A DNA stretch of 64,000 nucleotides from Ogataea parapolymorpha DL-1. Taxonomy: Eukaryota > Ascomycota > Pichiomycetes > Pichiales > Pichiaceae. The position numbers were made by a program, and so were the translations under genes. Positions 19,501 to 27,373 of this stretch are shown one piece after another (position 1 is the stretch's first letter; every line of letters begins with the position of its first letter). The notes beneath the pieces were generated by a model, which worked only from the letters and a program-made list of their open reading frames with translations, was not told the DNA's origin and searched no databases. The stretch spans positions 558,001 to 622,000 of the forward strand of contig NC_027864.1 of assembly GCF_000187245.1 (NCBI RefSeq), given 5' to 3'.

Positions 19501-22019
19501 TCCATCTTTTGTGGGCTGTGATGAGAGCCCTTGTCATAAACATCAACAAGCCTGGTGACTTTGCTCAAAAGGAGTATTTGCGAAGCGTCGTGCAAGTTTT
19601 GAATCCTTCTTTGGTAGTCAGCGATAGTCAGGATGGACCTACTGATTTGAGCAGCATTGAGACCTACTTCGTTCCTAATCAAAAGCCTTTCAACGCGCAC
19701 AAACTGGAACAGGTCGGTTTGCTCAACCTCAGCAAGTATCTGGAAGTTGGAGACAAGCTTAGTGCTCTTCAAATGGCCATTGGCGAGGAGGACTGGGCAA
19801 TTGCACTGATTGTTGCAAACCTCCTCGGGCCAGAAGCTTTTGCTAAAGTCACCAAACTGTACACCGAAAGAACCTTTGATGCGGCAGATGTTCTGCAACA
19901 GAACCTGAGCTTCTGTTTGCAATCATCAGGCGAGAACGGATTGAGTGCCGAACAGTTCCACGGCAAAGAGGAGTGGGTAATCGACAACTTCAGATCTGTT
20001 ATTCCATTCGTCCTTCTCAACAACAAGAATCCCGCTCCTGTGTTGGTTCAAGTTGGTACTTTACTTTCAGAGGCCGGCTTTGAGCTCCACGGCAAACTCT
20101 GTTTCTTGCTGTCTGGCCTGCCACTGATTCCTAAAATTCAAACCGTGTCGCCTAGCGACATTGACTCGATGATCATTGACGAGCTTTATGAGTACGTGTT
20201 GAGTTCATCCTCAAACATCCCTCCAGCTTTTTCAAATGGTTTCCCACATATTCTTTCCGTCAAGGTTCGCCACGCTTCCTACTTGTTGGATGTTGGTCAT
20301 TTTGCGGAGGCTAAGAAGTACGTTGATCACACAACAGGAGTCATCAAATCCAAAGCTACCTACGTTGACCCTACCGTTGCATTTGCCAATGATCAGCTGT
20401 TGGAGAGACTTTCCCAGACAGAAATCGAGGTCTCTGGATGGTTTGGCGGAAAGTTGGGCAGATCTGGCTTGGACAAGGTTTGGGGCCATCTGGACAAGTC
20501 GTTTAACAAATTTGTTGCAGGTGAGGAGCTTGAGGACGGCAAAAAAGCGAAATCGGAAGGTGTCTTTGCCAAATATAGTCCTGCTCCCTCTCGCACTCAA
20601 TCTCAGCTGGACTTATCCACCATACAGCCACAGTCTCAGCCTGTGATTCCAACTTACCAAACATTATCCCGAGCACCGTCGTTTGGCATGTACGCCTCTT
20701 CTTCTCACTCGCAGTCTGCTCCTACAACATCGTCAACTTCCACTCTTATTCAATCTCATCAGCCTTACTCGCAGGCAAAGACAAAGTCGAAAAAGGCTTC
20801 CGCTTATGCCCCTCTTTCTCAGCAAGGTGCTGGCAACGTTTACGATAACGAGAAGCCGATGCCGAATACTGCTCCTTTGTCATCTCCTGGATCGTCCCCT
20901 TCGGCGCAGATAGCAGATCAAACCCAGGGTGCCGTTTCGTATCCACCAGCTGCTGCAAGATCCCAGTCTTTTGTAGAGGTTGGACGTGCTCGCCCTGAGC
21001 TGCCGTTCACAACATCTACTCCAGGGCCGGGACAAACTTACGCTCCTCAAAGTCCGTTCCAATTGGACAACCGTGAAGCTTCCGGAAAGGTTTCCAAATA
21101 CGGTCCTCGCAAGGAGCCTGCAGATTTTAGTGCCTATTCACCTGCTCCAGCTGGTAAGGAAGAAAAACCGGATTTTGGTGAAGAGCATGATACGTCCATA
21201 ATGACCGACGACATTGTTCAGCAACCGGCTGCCAGAAAGTTTGTGCCAAACCGAGTTGAGTCGCTGGAAATCTCTCCTGTTCAATCAAACGAGCCTCCAG
21301 CCCTGCCGGCGGCACCACCCACGCTCCCTGAATCGCAGGCAGAAAACAAGCCACCAAAGGCTTCCAACGCTCCGCCAAAGAAGCCGAACGTCTACAATCC
21401 TTATGCGCACGTGACCTCGAGAAAATCTAACGGATCCAAGCAGAGCCGGTACAAGCCTGCTACGAACGTTATGGCTGAATCTACCCAAGCCCCTAACGAC
21501 ACTAATGCCCAGGACTCCCAGGCTCCTGACTTCGATTCCTATGATTTCTACAGCTACGGGGGCTACCATGCTCCTACTGCTGCAGAGATCGAGGCCGCTA
21601 AGAAAGCCGAGGTGGAGGAAAAAGAGAGACAGGAAGAGGAGTCATTGCATCCGGCTGAAAAAGAGCCAGAAGACCACCGTAGTCCTGAGCTCGAGTCGGA
21701 CATCGATTCAGAGCCCAACGACGAACCATTACCTCCTCCTAGTGGCAGAATCCTGAGGCCTGCTGCCTCGTTCCATGCTGCAGATGCAAGCCATCTCCAG
21801 AGCATGTTTGACCCTCCATCTGCTCCATACAGACCGGCAAAGTCACCGGCTACCGTTATCACGGATCAAAAGCGGTATCATGCTGAAGACGACGATCAGG
21901 AGTACTACGACGATGTGGTAGATGATGATGATGACGACGACGAAGAAACGAAGGAGCAGAAGAGAAAGCACAATGAGGAAGAGGAAAAAAGAAAAAGGAG
22001 CAAGAAGAGGCCAAGATGA
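16527..22019 (+). CDS. SEC16: COPII scaffold Sec16, N-terminal and central parts (frame breaks near the 3' end)
   Basis: Sec16 organises ER exit sites and binds COPII coat subunits. This frame encodes 1830 aa. A long acidic disordered N terminus includes five LPW(D/E) motifs between about residues 300 and 385. Pro/Ser-rich linkers with repeated NPY/SPYxP units follow, then the conserved central domain at about 890-1330 (RRQWPLFSFSGSNKVAYLIP, then EDWAIALIVANLLGP). After a second disordered region the frame ends in Asp- and Lys-rich low complexity and a TGA at 22017-22019. The expected C-terminal Sec23-binding segment lies in the next frame, so this is one gene with an apparent single-base frameshift between 21977 and 22016. 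Confidence 0.92.
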   Translation: MSETERDNDTNIDLAMSQNTQNLGDVDSVIQKGADQDTVLADSPVSDPASNEIDKQDSKQDLSRPAGIEADDLLESEPPHTEGEIEHCETVSDQPTLANSAETPLEKTISDNNQTEGSAVLGPENGTTSEEIPADSSEPLQDAHAVSLEPESLPQDSLLVDSIPSNDVVQHIEQPDVSKSPLDVEDTPVEDKDETEHVIETVSVDSGEKSPLPAEQSETVNKPNTETAELPVEPQKEVEAIQETPEKPEQIEVPDVSAANIPDTIEDPVQEPLSNEADKHGPADSIDPATTVPAETSQPEEATLPWDEEPVESLPWETDGPSGFLPKEQPLEQSQETAPEQPLAQSTEKAPEGSLGQPQKEILPWDTEPSEPLPWEERKEQDPLPWEATPGTGSGNEVNVTQSFLDSLGVESASEAPKNDPSVEDSDVLSEVQKEKSQEVTEQDVTATVKPAEPEEAAKPQEEQQTEPKLDDKLSFLEEDNELLLDEVLDDDFLDDEPSAAQATIPVSQTPAVGLSRQSPAPAFASRYAPQGFQTTSPPPAILTPSYTNFQAPSFQQSHIKEKLEKEKKKTDAYDFPAELLAKHAPISKTPAPKQNVYTMIELQKSHAHNPASPASQSNPLPPRAGSVSSTRSTPPPGRATLKPQKSFFEELPLPSIATPSLHPKNPYELNASSSTAKNPYQPKSPAISRASPYSPIVANAQLAGVNQPPAGAVHPPPPVGGRPRKSTNPYAPAEAGGHARTPSTTSTPPVNPNVVPVPHKSPIAKIASPRSPNAHMQFAQSASDTNNFGIPQLQLGASQPQVRHHSNPQKATKYSPYAPQAQQSKLVPFPHPSAQPKSNFQPLDSVYGDNLKPDTSSPTVSHNRRSSFLPPGKNSGYSSTRSNASTHLVQSTPAPVVVNPENLVRRQWPLFSFSGSNKVAYLIPSSYGYGHHKHNVEIIDGNCVFKNELLVQQFPGPLVKNRTKRKDVEKWINDKLLSLGADLEGPFTSEVHLLWAVMRALVININKPGDFAQKEYLRSVVQVLNPSLVVSDSQDGPTDLSSIETYFVPNQKPFNAHKLEQVGLLNLSKYLEVGDKLSALQMAIGEEDWAIALIVANLLGPEAFAKVTKLYTERTFDAADVLQQNLSFCLQSSGENGLSAEQFHGKEEWVIDNFRSVIPFVLLNNKNPAPVLVQVGTLLSEAGFELHGKLCFLLSGLPLIPKIQTVSPSDIDSMIIDELYEYVLSSSSNIPPAFSNGFPHILSVKVRHASYLLDVGHFAEAKKYVDHTTGVIKSKATYVDPTVAFANDQLLERLSQTEIEVSGWFGGKLGRSGLDKVWGHLDKSFNKFVAGEELEDGKKAKSEGVFAKYSPAPSRTQSQLDLSTIQPQSQPVIPTYQTLSRAPSFGMYASSSHSQSAPTTSSTSTLIQSHQPYSQAKTKSKKASAYAPLSQQGAGNVYDNEKPMPNTAPLSSPGSSPSAQIADQTQGAVSYPPAAARSQSFVEVGRARPELPFTTSTPGPGQTYAPQSPFQLDNREASGKVSKYGPRKEPADFSAYSPAPAGKEEKPDFGEEHDTSIMTDDIVQQPAARKFVPNRVESLEISPVQSNEPPALPAAPPTLPESQAENKPPKASNAPPKKPNVYNPYAHVTSRKSNGSKQSRYKPATNVMAESTQAPNDTNAQDSQAPDFDSYDFYSYGGYHAPTAAEIEAAKKAEVEEKERQEEESLHPAEKEPEDHRSPELESDIDSEPNDEPLPPPSGRILRPAASFHAADASHLQSMFDPPSAPYRPAKSPATVITDQKRYHAEDDDQEYYDDVVDDDDDDDEETKEQKRKHNEEEEKRKRSKKRPR

Positions 22020-22456
22020 AAGAGGAACAGCAGAAGCATGCGGAAAGGGGAGGAAGCTCGTGGTTCGGCTGGTTGGGAAAGAAGAAAAACGACCAGCCTA
22101 AGCCTATCAGAGCCAAACTGGGCGAAGAGAGTTCATTCTATTACGACGAGAAGTTAAAGAGATGGGTGAACAAGAACGCCTCGCCGGAGGAGCAGGCCGC
22201 TTCAACGCCGCCGCCGCCGCCTCCAGTCAAGCGGGCTGTTTCTGACTCTGCGTCGGTCAAGCCTCAGGCTAACAAGCCTGGCGCAATGGGAGCACCTCCA
22301 CGCGGACCGCCAGCGGGCCCACCTACTCCTGCAACGGTGAACGGCGCCAAAAAATCGGATAACATCGAGGACCTGCTTTCGATGTCTGCTTCTACAGCGC
22401 GCAAGTCCAAGCGTGGTCCGCGTCGTGGCTACGTTGACGTTATGGGACAGAAATAA
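22016..22456 (+). CDS. SEC16: Sec16 C-terminal domain in the -1 frame
   Basis: This frame encodes 146 aa starting KEEQQKHAERGGSSWFGW. It has the hallmarks of the Sec16 C terminus: WFGWLGKKK, KLGEESSFYYDEKLKRWVNK, a DNIEDLLSMSA motif and the end GPRRGYVDVMGQK. The frame is open back to a TGA at 21974-21976 and reads KKKKEQEEAKMKEEQQ through the junction, a natural coiled continuation of the preceding frame. The ATG at 22016 is therefore probably internal rather than a real start. One extra A in the run at 21985-21990 would merge both frames into about 1976 aa. Confidence 0.85.
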   Translation: MKEEQQKHAERGGSSWFGWLGKKKNDQPKPIRAKLGEESSFYYDEKLKRWVNKNASPEEQAASTPPPPPPVKRAVSDSASVKPQANKPGAMGAPPRGPPAGPPTPATVNGAKKSDNIEDLLSMSASTARKSKRGPRRGYVDVMGQK

Positions 22457-22460
22457 GGAG

Positions 22461-23608
22461 CTATTTGGTGTCATAATACCTAAAGTCTAGCTGGCGCACG
22501 TTATCCTCGAGGTCGATGAGCTTTAGACAGGGCACTATGGACGAGAGTTTTGAGATGCCAATGAGCGCCAGCGTGCAGTCGGGCAGCGTGAGTCTGTAGA
22601 GTCTGAGGTTTTTGTCTAGCGAAGCGATGATGACGAGGAACGAGAAGTCGTTGATTTTGACGCAGTCGAGCGACGCGATGGACCCGATCAATGCGATGTT
22701 GAACTGTTTGACCACTCTTTCTGCAGCCAAGTCGAAGATGCCAATTGTGTTGAACGAGTCCATGAACAGGATCTTGCACTTGTTCAGCGTGGTGATGTGG
22801 TTGATCGAATGTGGCGAGAGCTGGAATACTTGGATGGGCACCTTGGCGAAATACGGCTTGTACATGAGCAGTTTGCCGAACTTGGTTGTGGCGAGAATCG
22901 TGAGGTCGGCGTCCTCGCACGACTCGCGTACAAACACCGCGTTCTTAAGCCACGGGAAGTCTCCGTTCGGTTTGGGGTTTGCGGTCTTGAACACCGGTTT
23001 TATCGTGATAATACTTCTGCATATTCTGAGAAACGTCGACTCGGACGTCTGGCGTTGGTGGCTTTCGTAGTCTTTGCGGAAATCGTACATCTCGAGGCTG
23101 TTGTTGTATCCTCCCGTTACGAACTTGAACGGGTTGTCCAGCGGGCGGCAGAACTCGACAGGGTCTTCGATCAGCATAAAAAAGCCACCCTCGAGGTCTG
23201 GCTCGTCCACCAGTTTGCTGATGTTGTAGACAGACACCAGTCCCCTGTTGCTGCAGCTGATCAGAAAATGGTCCACCACGTTCAGGGCAACCATAAAGTC
23301 GGAGCCCAGGCGTAAGTTTTCTGTGAGCGAGATGAGTGGCATGGACGATTTGGCGTTGTAGATGTCGATCAGGCCTCCCTGGCGCGCAATTGCCGTGTAT
23401 GTGGTGTTATTAAATTTGAACGGGGTGATCTGTTCGATGATGGCGGCCGAGTAAAGCGAGGAGTACTGTGCTGGTGTTGGTCGGGCGAGTCTGATCTTGC
23501 GGTCGGCTTCATTTTGGGAAATGGCGATTTCTGGTGTTAATTGGCCCGCGACGTCTACTTACCGGTCAATTTGGCCTTGTCTCGCACTGTCGATAGAAGT
23601 ATCTTCAT
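22461..23608 (-). CDS. NSA1: Ribosome biogenesis WD-repeat protein Nsa1 (spliced)
   Basis: Nsa1 is a WD40 protein of pre-60S particles in the nucleolus. The long frame alone lacks a convincing start. Exon 1 (23608-23563) encodes MKILLSTVRDKAKLT, comparable to the MRLLVSCVDSGS start of yeast Nsa1. It splices over a 32-nt intron to EIAISQNEADRKIRL, and the total is 371 aa. Internal matches include PVEFCRPLDNPFKFVTGGYN and the late repeat NDFSFLVIIASLDKNLRLYR. Without splicing, translation stops at a TAG inside the donor region. The protein is shorter than the S. cerevisiae one (463 aa), mainly at the C terminus. It diverges from PRP21 across 61 bp and ends 4 bp from the SEC16 stop. Confidence 0.82.
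23531..23562 (-). other. Putative 32-nt intron in NSA1
   Basis: Donor GTAAGT, branch-like ATTAAC, acceptor CACCAG, with only 6 nt after the branch A. It splits a Glu codon (phase 1). The unspliced reading hits TAG three codons after the exon 1 sequence. Confidence 0.8.
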
Positions 23609-23669
23609 GGGGAGGAAGATAACGGAGCGACGCGTCGAAGTAAATATTTTTTTTAACATTTATTTTGTC

Positions 23670-24812
23670 ATGACCGATGCTCCGCCAGAGGAAATCCGTG
23701 CGGTCATCGAGAAGACGGCCGGGTTTGTTGTGCGCAACGGCGAGTCGTTTGAGCAGCGGCTGTTGACAAAGGAGGCAAAAAACCCCAAGTTTGCCTTTCT
23801 CAGGAAGGGTGATGTGCACCACGAATACTACCAGAAATACATACAGGATCTGCGGAGCGGCGAGGCCAAACAGCCGCCGAAAGAGGCTCCTGAGGTGCCG
23901 GAGCTGCGGTTCATCATATCGCCAGGCAAAGTTTCCGCTCTGGACGTGGACATGATCAAGCTTGCAGCGCAATATGTGGCTCTGAACGGTGAAGAGTCGA
24001 TCGACGTGCTAAAGGAACACGTTTCTCATGACAAGAAACAGACTATCCAATTTGAGTTTCTGAACGTCTCGCACTCGCTCCATGGGCTTTTCAGGCAGTA
24101 TTTGGAGTCCTACAAGCTGATCTTGGCAGAGAAGGAGAAAATACTGCACGAGCTAGAAAATTACGACCAGACAGAGTTTTTGGACCGCTGCTACGCGCGC
24201 GCGCAGCAAATGGCCAAGGCCGAGGAGGAGCAGACCAAGGAGAAACAGCGGCTGGAAAAAGAGCAGATGGAATTCGCGTCTATCGACTGGCAGGACTTTG
24301 TCGTGGTGGAGACCATCGAGTTCACAGAGGTCGACGAGGTGGCACAGCTGGCACCGCCGCTCGACCGGGGAGAATTGGAGTACCGCTCGTTGCTGGAGAA
24401 AGGAGAGGAGGTGCTTTCTGAGGAGGAAGACGAGAGCCAGGAGGACGAGGAGGAGGAAGAAGTGCCGTTGTACGAGGAGCAGAAAGAGACGGTGGAGCCG
24501 CCAAAGGCACGTCCTGGCATGAAGATCCGGTCTGCAGGCGAATCGCGGCTCAAGAGGAAACATGAGGACCAGAAGTTTGCGGAAAACACGAAAAACGGCG
24601 AGCGACAGGTGGTTTGTCCGTTGACCGGACAGCTTATTCCAGAAAGCAAATTCGGCCAGCATCTAGCCATTTTGCTGCGTGATCCAAAGTACAAGGAGGA
24701 AAAACAGCGATACGAGGCCAAGATGAAGTACGGCGACGGCCTGAGCACGGACGAAATATACGATAACATCAAACGGCTCGCGGATATCGACAAGCGACAA
24801 AAAACACAGTGA
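23670..24812 (+). CDS. PRP21: Splicing factor SF3a subunit Prp21 (SF3A1)
   Basis: This 380-aa protein has two SURP modules: IEKTAGFVVRNGESFEQRLL at about 12-31 with FAFLRKGDVHHEYYQKYI, and the second at about 95-145 (VDMIKLAAQYVALNGEESID). Charged coiled regions follow, then a C-terminal segment with RQVVCPLTGQLIPESKFGQH, as in SF3A1/Prp21. SF3a is part of U2 snRNP and stabilises branch-site recognition. The frame is open upstream, but the ATG at 23670 follows an AT-rich leader and starts directly before the first SURP. Confidence 0.85.
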   Translation: MTDAPPEEIRAVIEKTAGFVVRNGESFEQRLLTKEAKNPKFAFLRKGDVHHEYYQKYIQDLRSGEAKQPPKEAPEVPELRFIISPGKVSALDVDMIKLAAQYVALNGEESIDVLKEHVSHDKKQTIQFEFLNVSHSLHGLFRQYLESYKLILAEKEKILHELENYDQTEFLDRCYARAQQMAKAEEEQTKEKQRLEKEQMEFASIDWQDFVVVETIEFTEVDEVAQLAPPLDRGELEYRSLLEKGEEVLSEEEDESQEDEEEEEVPLYEEQKETVEPPKARPGMKIRSAGESRLKRKHEDQKFAENTKNGERQVVCPLTGQLIPESKFGQHLAILLRDPKYKEEKQRYEAKMKYGDGLSTDEIYDNIKRLADIDKRQKTQ

Positions 24813-24902
24813 AAATATCCTAATAAATGATTATAGTATAGATGAATACATGGAGCACCAAGCTCGCTACTGTCACTTACCTGCATATATTCACTACATT
24901 AC

Positions 24903-25657
24903 CTAAGCCTTCAACGAAGAAGCTCTTCTCTTTTTGATCTCAGCCTTCTCAGCCTTACGCTCGTGCAGACGCTGGGCAAGCAGTTGGGCGTACTCAGCAG
25001 CAGCATCTCTTTGGGCCTGGGCGTTCTTAACCTTCGCAGCCTTGACAGCTCTCTTTCTTTGGAGTCTCTGAGGAGTGATCAGTCTCTGAATCTTTGGAGC
25101 CTTGGTGTACTTCTTGTCGCCCTTAACAACCTCTCTTCTAATAACAAATTGTCTAACGTCGTCCTCCTTGGTCAAACCGTAGAACTTTCTGATGTGGTTG
25201 GCTCTCTTAGGACCCAATCTCTTTGGGACCTGAGTGTCAGTCAGACCCTCGATCTCCTGCTCACCCTGCTTGACAACAACAAGGGACAAGACAGCAAGGT
25301 CGCTACCAACAATGCAACCTCTGACAGACTTTCTCTTTCTCTCTCCGGATCTTCTTGGTCTGTAACAGGAGACACCCTTGGTCAAAAGCAGCTTGACTCT
25401 GTTTGGGATCATGACACCCTGCTTCATTGGGAAACCTTGCTTGTCGTTACCACCAGTGATCTTGAAAACGTAACCCTTGAACTCATCGCTCACGGCGTCT
25501 CCCTCGACCTCCTGGCCCATTCTCTTCTCGTAGAAGGCTCTCAGTTTGTGCTCATCGTCAATGTCGATACTCTTCTGGGTACCGTTGGCTGGGTAAGCGA
25601 TGTTCAACTTCATGGTTAGTACACTTTGCGGATAGTTTTCTGTCTACCTACCTTCAT
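24903..25657 (-). CDS. RPS6: Ribosomal protein S6 (eS6), with a two-codon first exon
   Basis: The protein is full-length eS6 of the small ribosomal subunit: [20 protein letters not shown], then [20 protein letters not shown], ending in the phosphorylatable RRASSLKA. An ATG lies directly before this text at 25613. However, the sequence just upstream is a consensus branch site TACTAAC, and a further ATGAAG at 25657-25652 precedes a GTAGGT donor. Removing 25651-25608 joins ATGAAG to TTGAAC and yields exactly the same protein. S. cerevisiae RPS6A/B also have exon 1 = ATGAAG. Codon use is that of a highly expressed gene. CTG at the conserved Leu of the KLLLTKG segment supports the standard code. 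Confidence 0.96.
25608..25651 (-). other. Putative 44-nt intron in RPS6 after codon 2
   Basis: Donor GTAGGT, perfect yeast branch TACTAAC (25621-25615), and acceptor at the AG of a second ATGAAG, 8 nt after the branch A. The position matches the conserved RPS6 intron of S. cerevisiae. Unspliced, the upstream ATG reads 13 codons and stops at the TAA of the branch site. Confidence 0.85.
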
Positions 25658-25788
25658 CTTTAGTAGAGAATATTTCACGAATTTTTTTTCGCTGAAAAAC
25701 AAGCGTGAAAAACTTGTAAACCCTGTATTTGGTCACGTGCTCGAGTAAGAAAAAAAATTAAAAAGCACTTACTTAAGCTACTATACAC
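25658..25788 (-). promoter_or_regulatory. RPS6 promoter with Cbf1-type and Tbf1-like sites
   Basis: The region contains GTCACGTG (CACGTG at 25734-25739) and, 9 bp away, AAACCCTG at 25718-25725, similar to the telomere-like Tbf1 site. Poly(A/T) tracts flank them. Cbf1 and Tbf1 are known ribosomal-protein gene regulators in several non-Saccharomyces yeasts; their use here is inference. Confidence 0.5.
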
Positions 25789-27186
25789 TTATTTGTCTTC
25801 CTCTCGTCGCTCGGCAGCCTGGGCAGCCTGATTGTAGATCGCCGAGCCGATAACTTGTAGCGGGCTTGTCATTGTGGAGAAATTCCCGTCCGGGCCCTGT
25901 GTGCCGCTGCTGCTTGTCGGACCACCGTACGTGGAGCCAGACGACGTAGCAGGGCCACCTTTCTGTCCAGAGTCGCCGTTATTGGCACCTCCCTGTTGCT
26001 GATTTAGCTGCTGGGGCACGTGGTGGTTGGGCTGGCCGTTGGATCCGGGTCCTGACGGGCATCCTGGGTTTTGCACGGTAGGATTCCCTGTCCCCATCGT
26101 CATAGGCCAGTCCTGGCTATAATATACATTGGGCGAAGGAAACATGTCCAGAAACCGCGAAGAGAGTCCCGAAGGGAGCACTGGTGTGTCCCCGGTGTAG
26201 TTAAAGAACGGCGGCGGCCCCGTGGACGATTTTGGCTGGAATTTGGCGCTGTAGGGTGCAAAATTCTGCTGCTGCACTAATTGCTGTTGTTGCGGACCCA
26301 GGGGAAAGACCGGAGTGGGAAGGATCTGTGTCGGAGACATTTGCGGGAGCGAGGAAAACAGCCCGTGGGGCAGCGTCGCCGACACAGGAGTCGATTTGTT
26401 GGAGGAATTGGTCTGATCTAGCGGGTTTTGGGCGTTCTGTTGGGTCATGATGTTGAGTCCCGGCAAGAACGAGTTGGAGGTCGGGGTGGCTGCAATGCTG
26501 ACTTTTTTCGCGTTCTGCGACGTGCGTCCAGGCGCGGCGCCAGCGTCTCCACCCTCTTTGGTCGTGTTCAGCTGGCCCGATTCCAAAGCTGTCACTGTGA
26601 TGTCGCTGTCTGAGGTCGATCTGTCGTTGCTAGGAATCTGCAAGCTCAGCAGCGGCCGCTTGGACAGTTTGGAATTCAGGGGCATCACGCCTGTTTCCTT
26701 GGGCGGCACAAATGTTGGTCTTCGTGAACGATCCTCAGACGACACCGATCTGGAGAGTTTCCGCTTCTTGGTGGGAGTTTCCTCGTACTCTGCGTCCTCG
26801 TCCTCCTCTCCGTCCAATTCAGAGTGGTTCGGGTCGTCCGATATATCCCCGTCTACGGAATCCTGCTTCACGTGTCTGTTGTCGTTTCTGGCTCCCTTCT
26901 TAGTCGAGACTCTGGAAACTAGCTTATAATTGCCATAGTCTTGCGGCCTTTTCGACTCCTGGGTCTGTCCTGACTGCTGGTACTTCTCTATCACCGCCTG
27001 CGGGTTGTTGGATGAATATTCGTAGACCTTGTGGTTGTGACCGATGATAATTACGGCGATATCAACCTTGCAAAGGATCGACAGCTCGTGGGCCTTCTTG
27101 AACAGTCCGGCTTTTCGCTTCACGAACGTTACAGTCCTGTTCCGTTCATCATTGATTGGCTGGATCTCGATTTTTCTTCTGCCCAT
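25789..27186 (-). CDS. RLM1: MADS-box transcription factor, RLM1/SMP1 (MEF2) type
   Basis: This 465-aa protein starts with a MEF2-class MADS box (residues 1-60: [40 protein letters not shown]). It is followed by an acidic segment and a long Gln/Asn/Pro/Ser-rich tail typical of activators. S. cerevisiae Rlm1 is activated by the cell-wall-integrity kinase Slt2. The IQPI and KVYEYSS residues fit the SRF/MEF2 split on the MEF2 side. Whether it is closer to Rlm1 or Smp1 is not resolved; non-duplicated yeasts usually have one such gene. Confidence 0.85.
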   Translation of the reverse strand: MGRRKIEIQPINDERNRTVTFVKRKAGLFKKAHELSILCKVDIAVIIIGHNHKVYEYSSNNPQAVIEKYQQSGQTQESKRPQDYGNYKLVSRVSTKKGARNDNRHVKQDSVDGDISDDPNHSELDGEEDEDAEYEETPTKKRKLSRSVSSEDRSRRPTFVPPKETGVMPLNSKLSKRPLLSLQIPSNDRSTSDSDITVTALESGQLNTTKEGGDAGAAPGRTSQNAKKVSIAATPTSNSFLPGLNIMTQQNAQNPLDQTNSSNKSTPVSATLPHGLFSSLPQMSPTQILPTPVFPLGPQQQQLVQQQNFAPYSAKFQPKSSTGPPPFFNYTGDTPVLPSGLSSRFLDMFPSPNVYYSQDWPMTMGTGNPTVQNPGCPSGPGSNGQPNHHVPQQLNQQQGGANNGDSGQKGGPATSSGSTYGGPTSSSGTQGPDGNFSTMTSPLQVIGSAIYNQAAQAAERREEDK

Positions 27187-27373
27187 AATGACATAGGTGT
27201 CTGCTACCGGTGAACCTTTTTCACTTCCCTGATTTCAGTTTTTGTTGTCAGTTGCTAAAATTAACTTTTTTTTTCAGGGCCTGGTCGATCGACCTATTGG
27301 GGCAGAACAGAATACTGCCGTGCAGGGATATAAGCTGCGTTCTGGCCATGCTACTGCAGTCCTGTCCCATAAA

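Noticed and set aside
21984..21998. Programmed -1 frameshift signal in SEC16
   Set aside because: The zero-frame codons GAA AAA AGA AAA AGG do not form X XXY YYZ with re-pairing in both sites; a simple missing A in the homopolymer is more likely. Kept as a finding for checking, not as a regulatory feature.
24903..25613. CTG reassignment to Ser or Ala, as in some yeast clades
   Set aside because: CTG occurs at conserved Leu positions (for example in the RPS6 KLLLTKG segment), which fits the standard code.
27240..27285. Branch-like TTAAC followed by a T run and CAG before the secreted lipase
   Set aside because: A TATAAG box lies downstream of it near 27328, so the site is probably outside the transcript, and no upstream coding exon fits.
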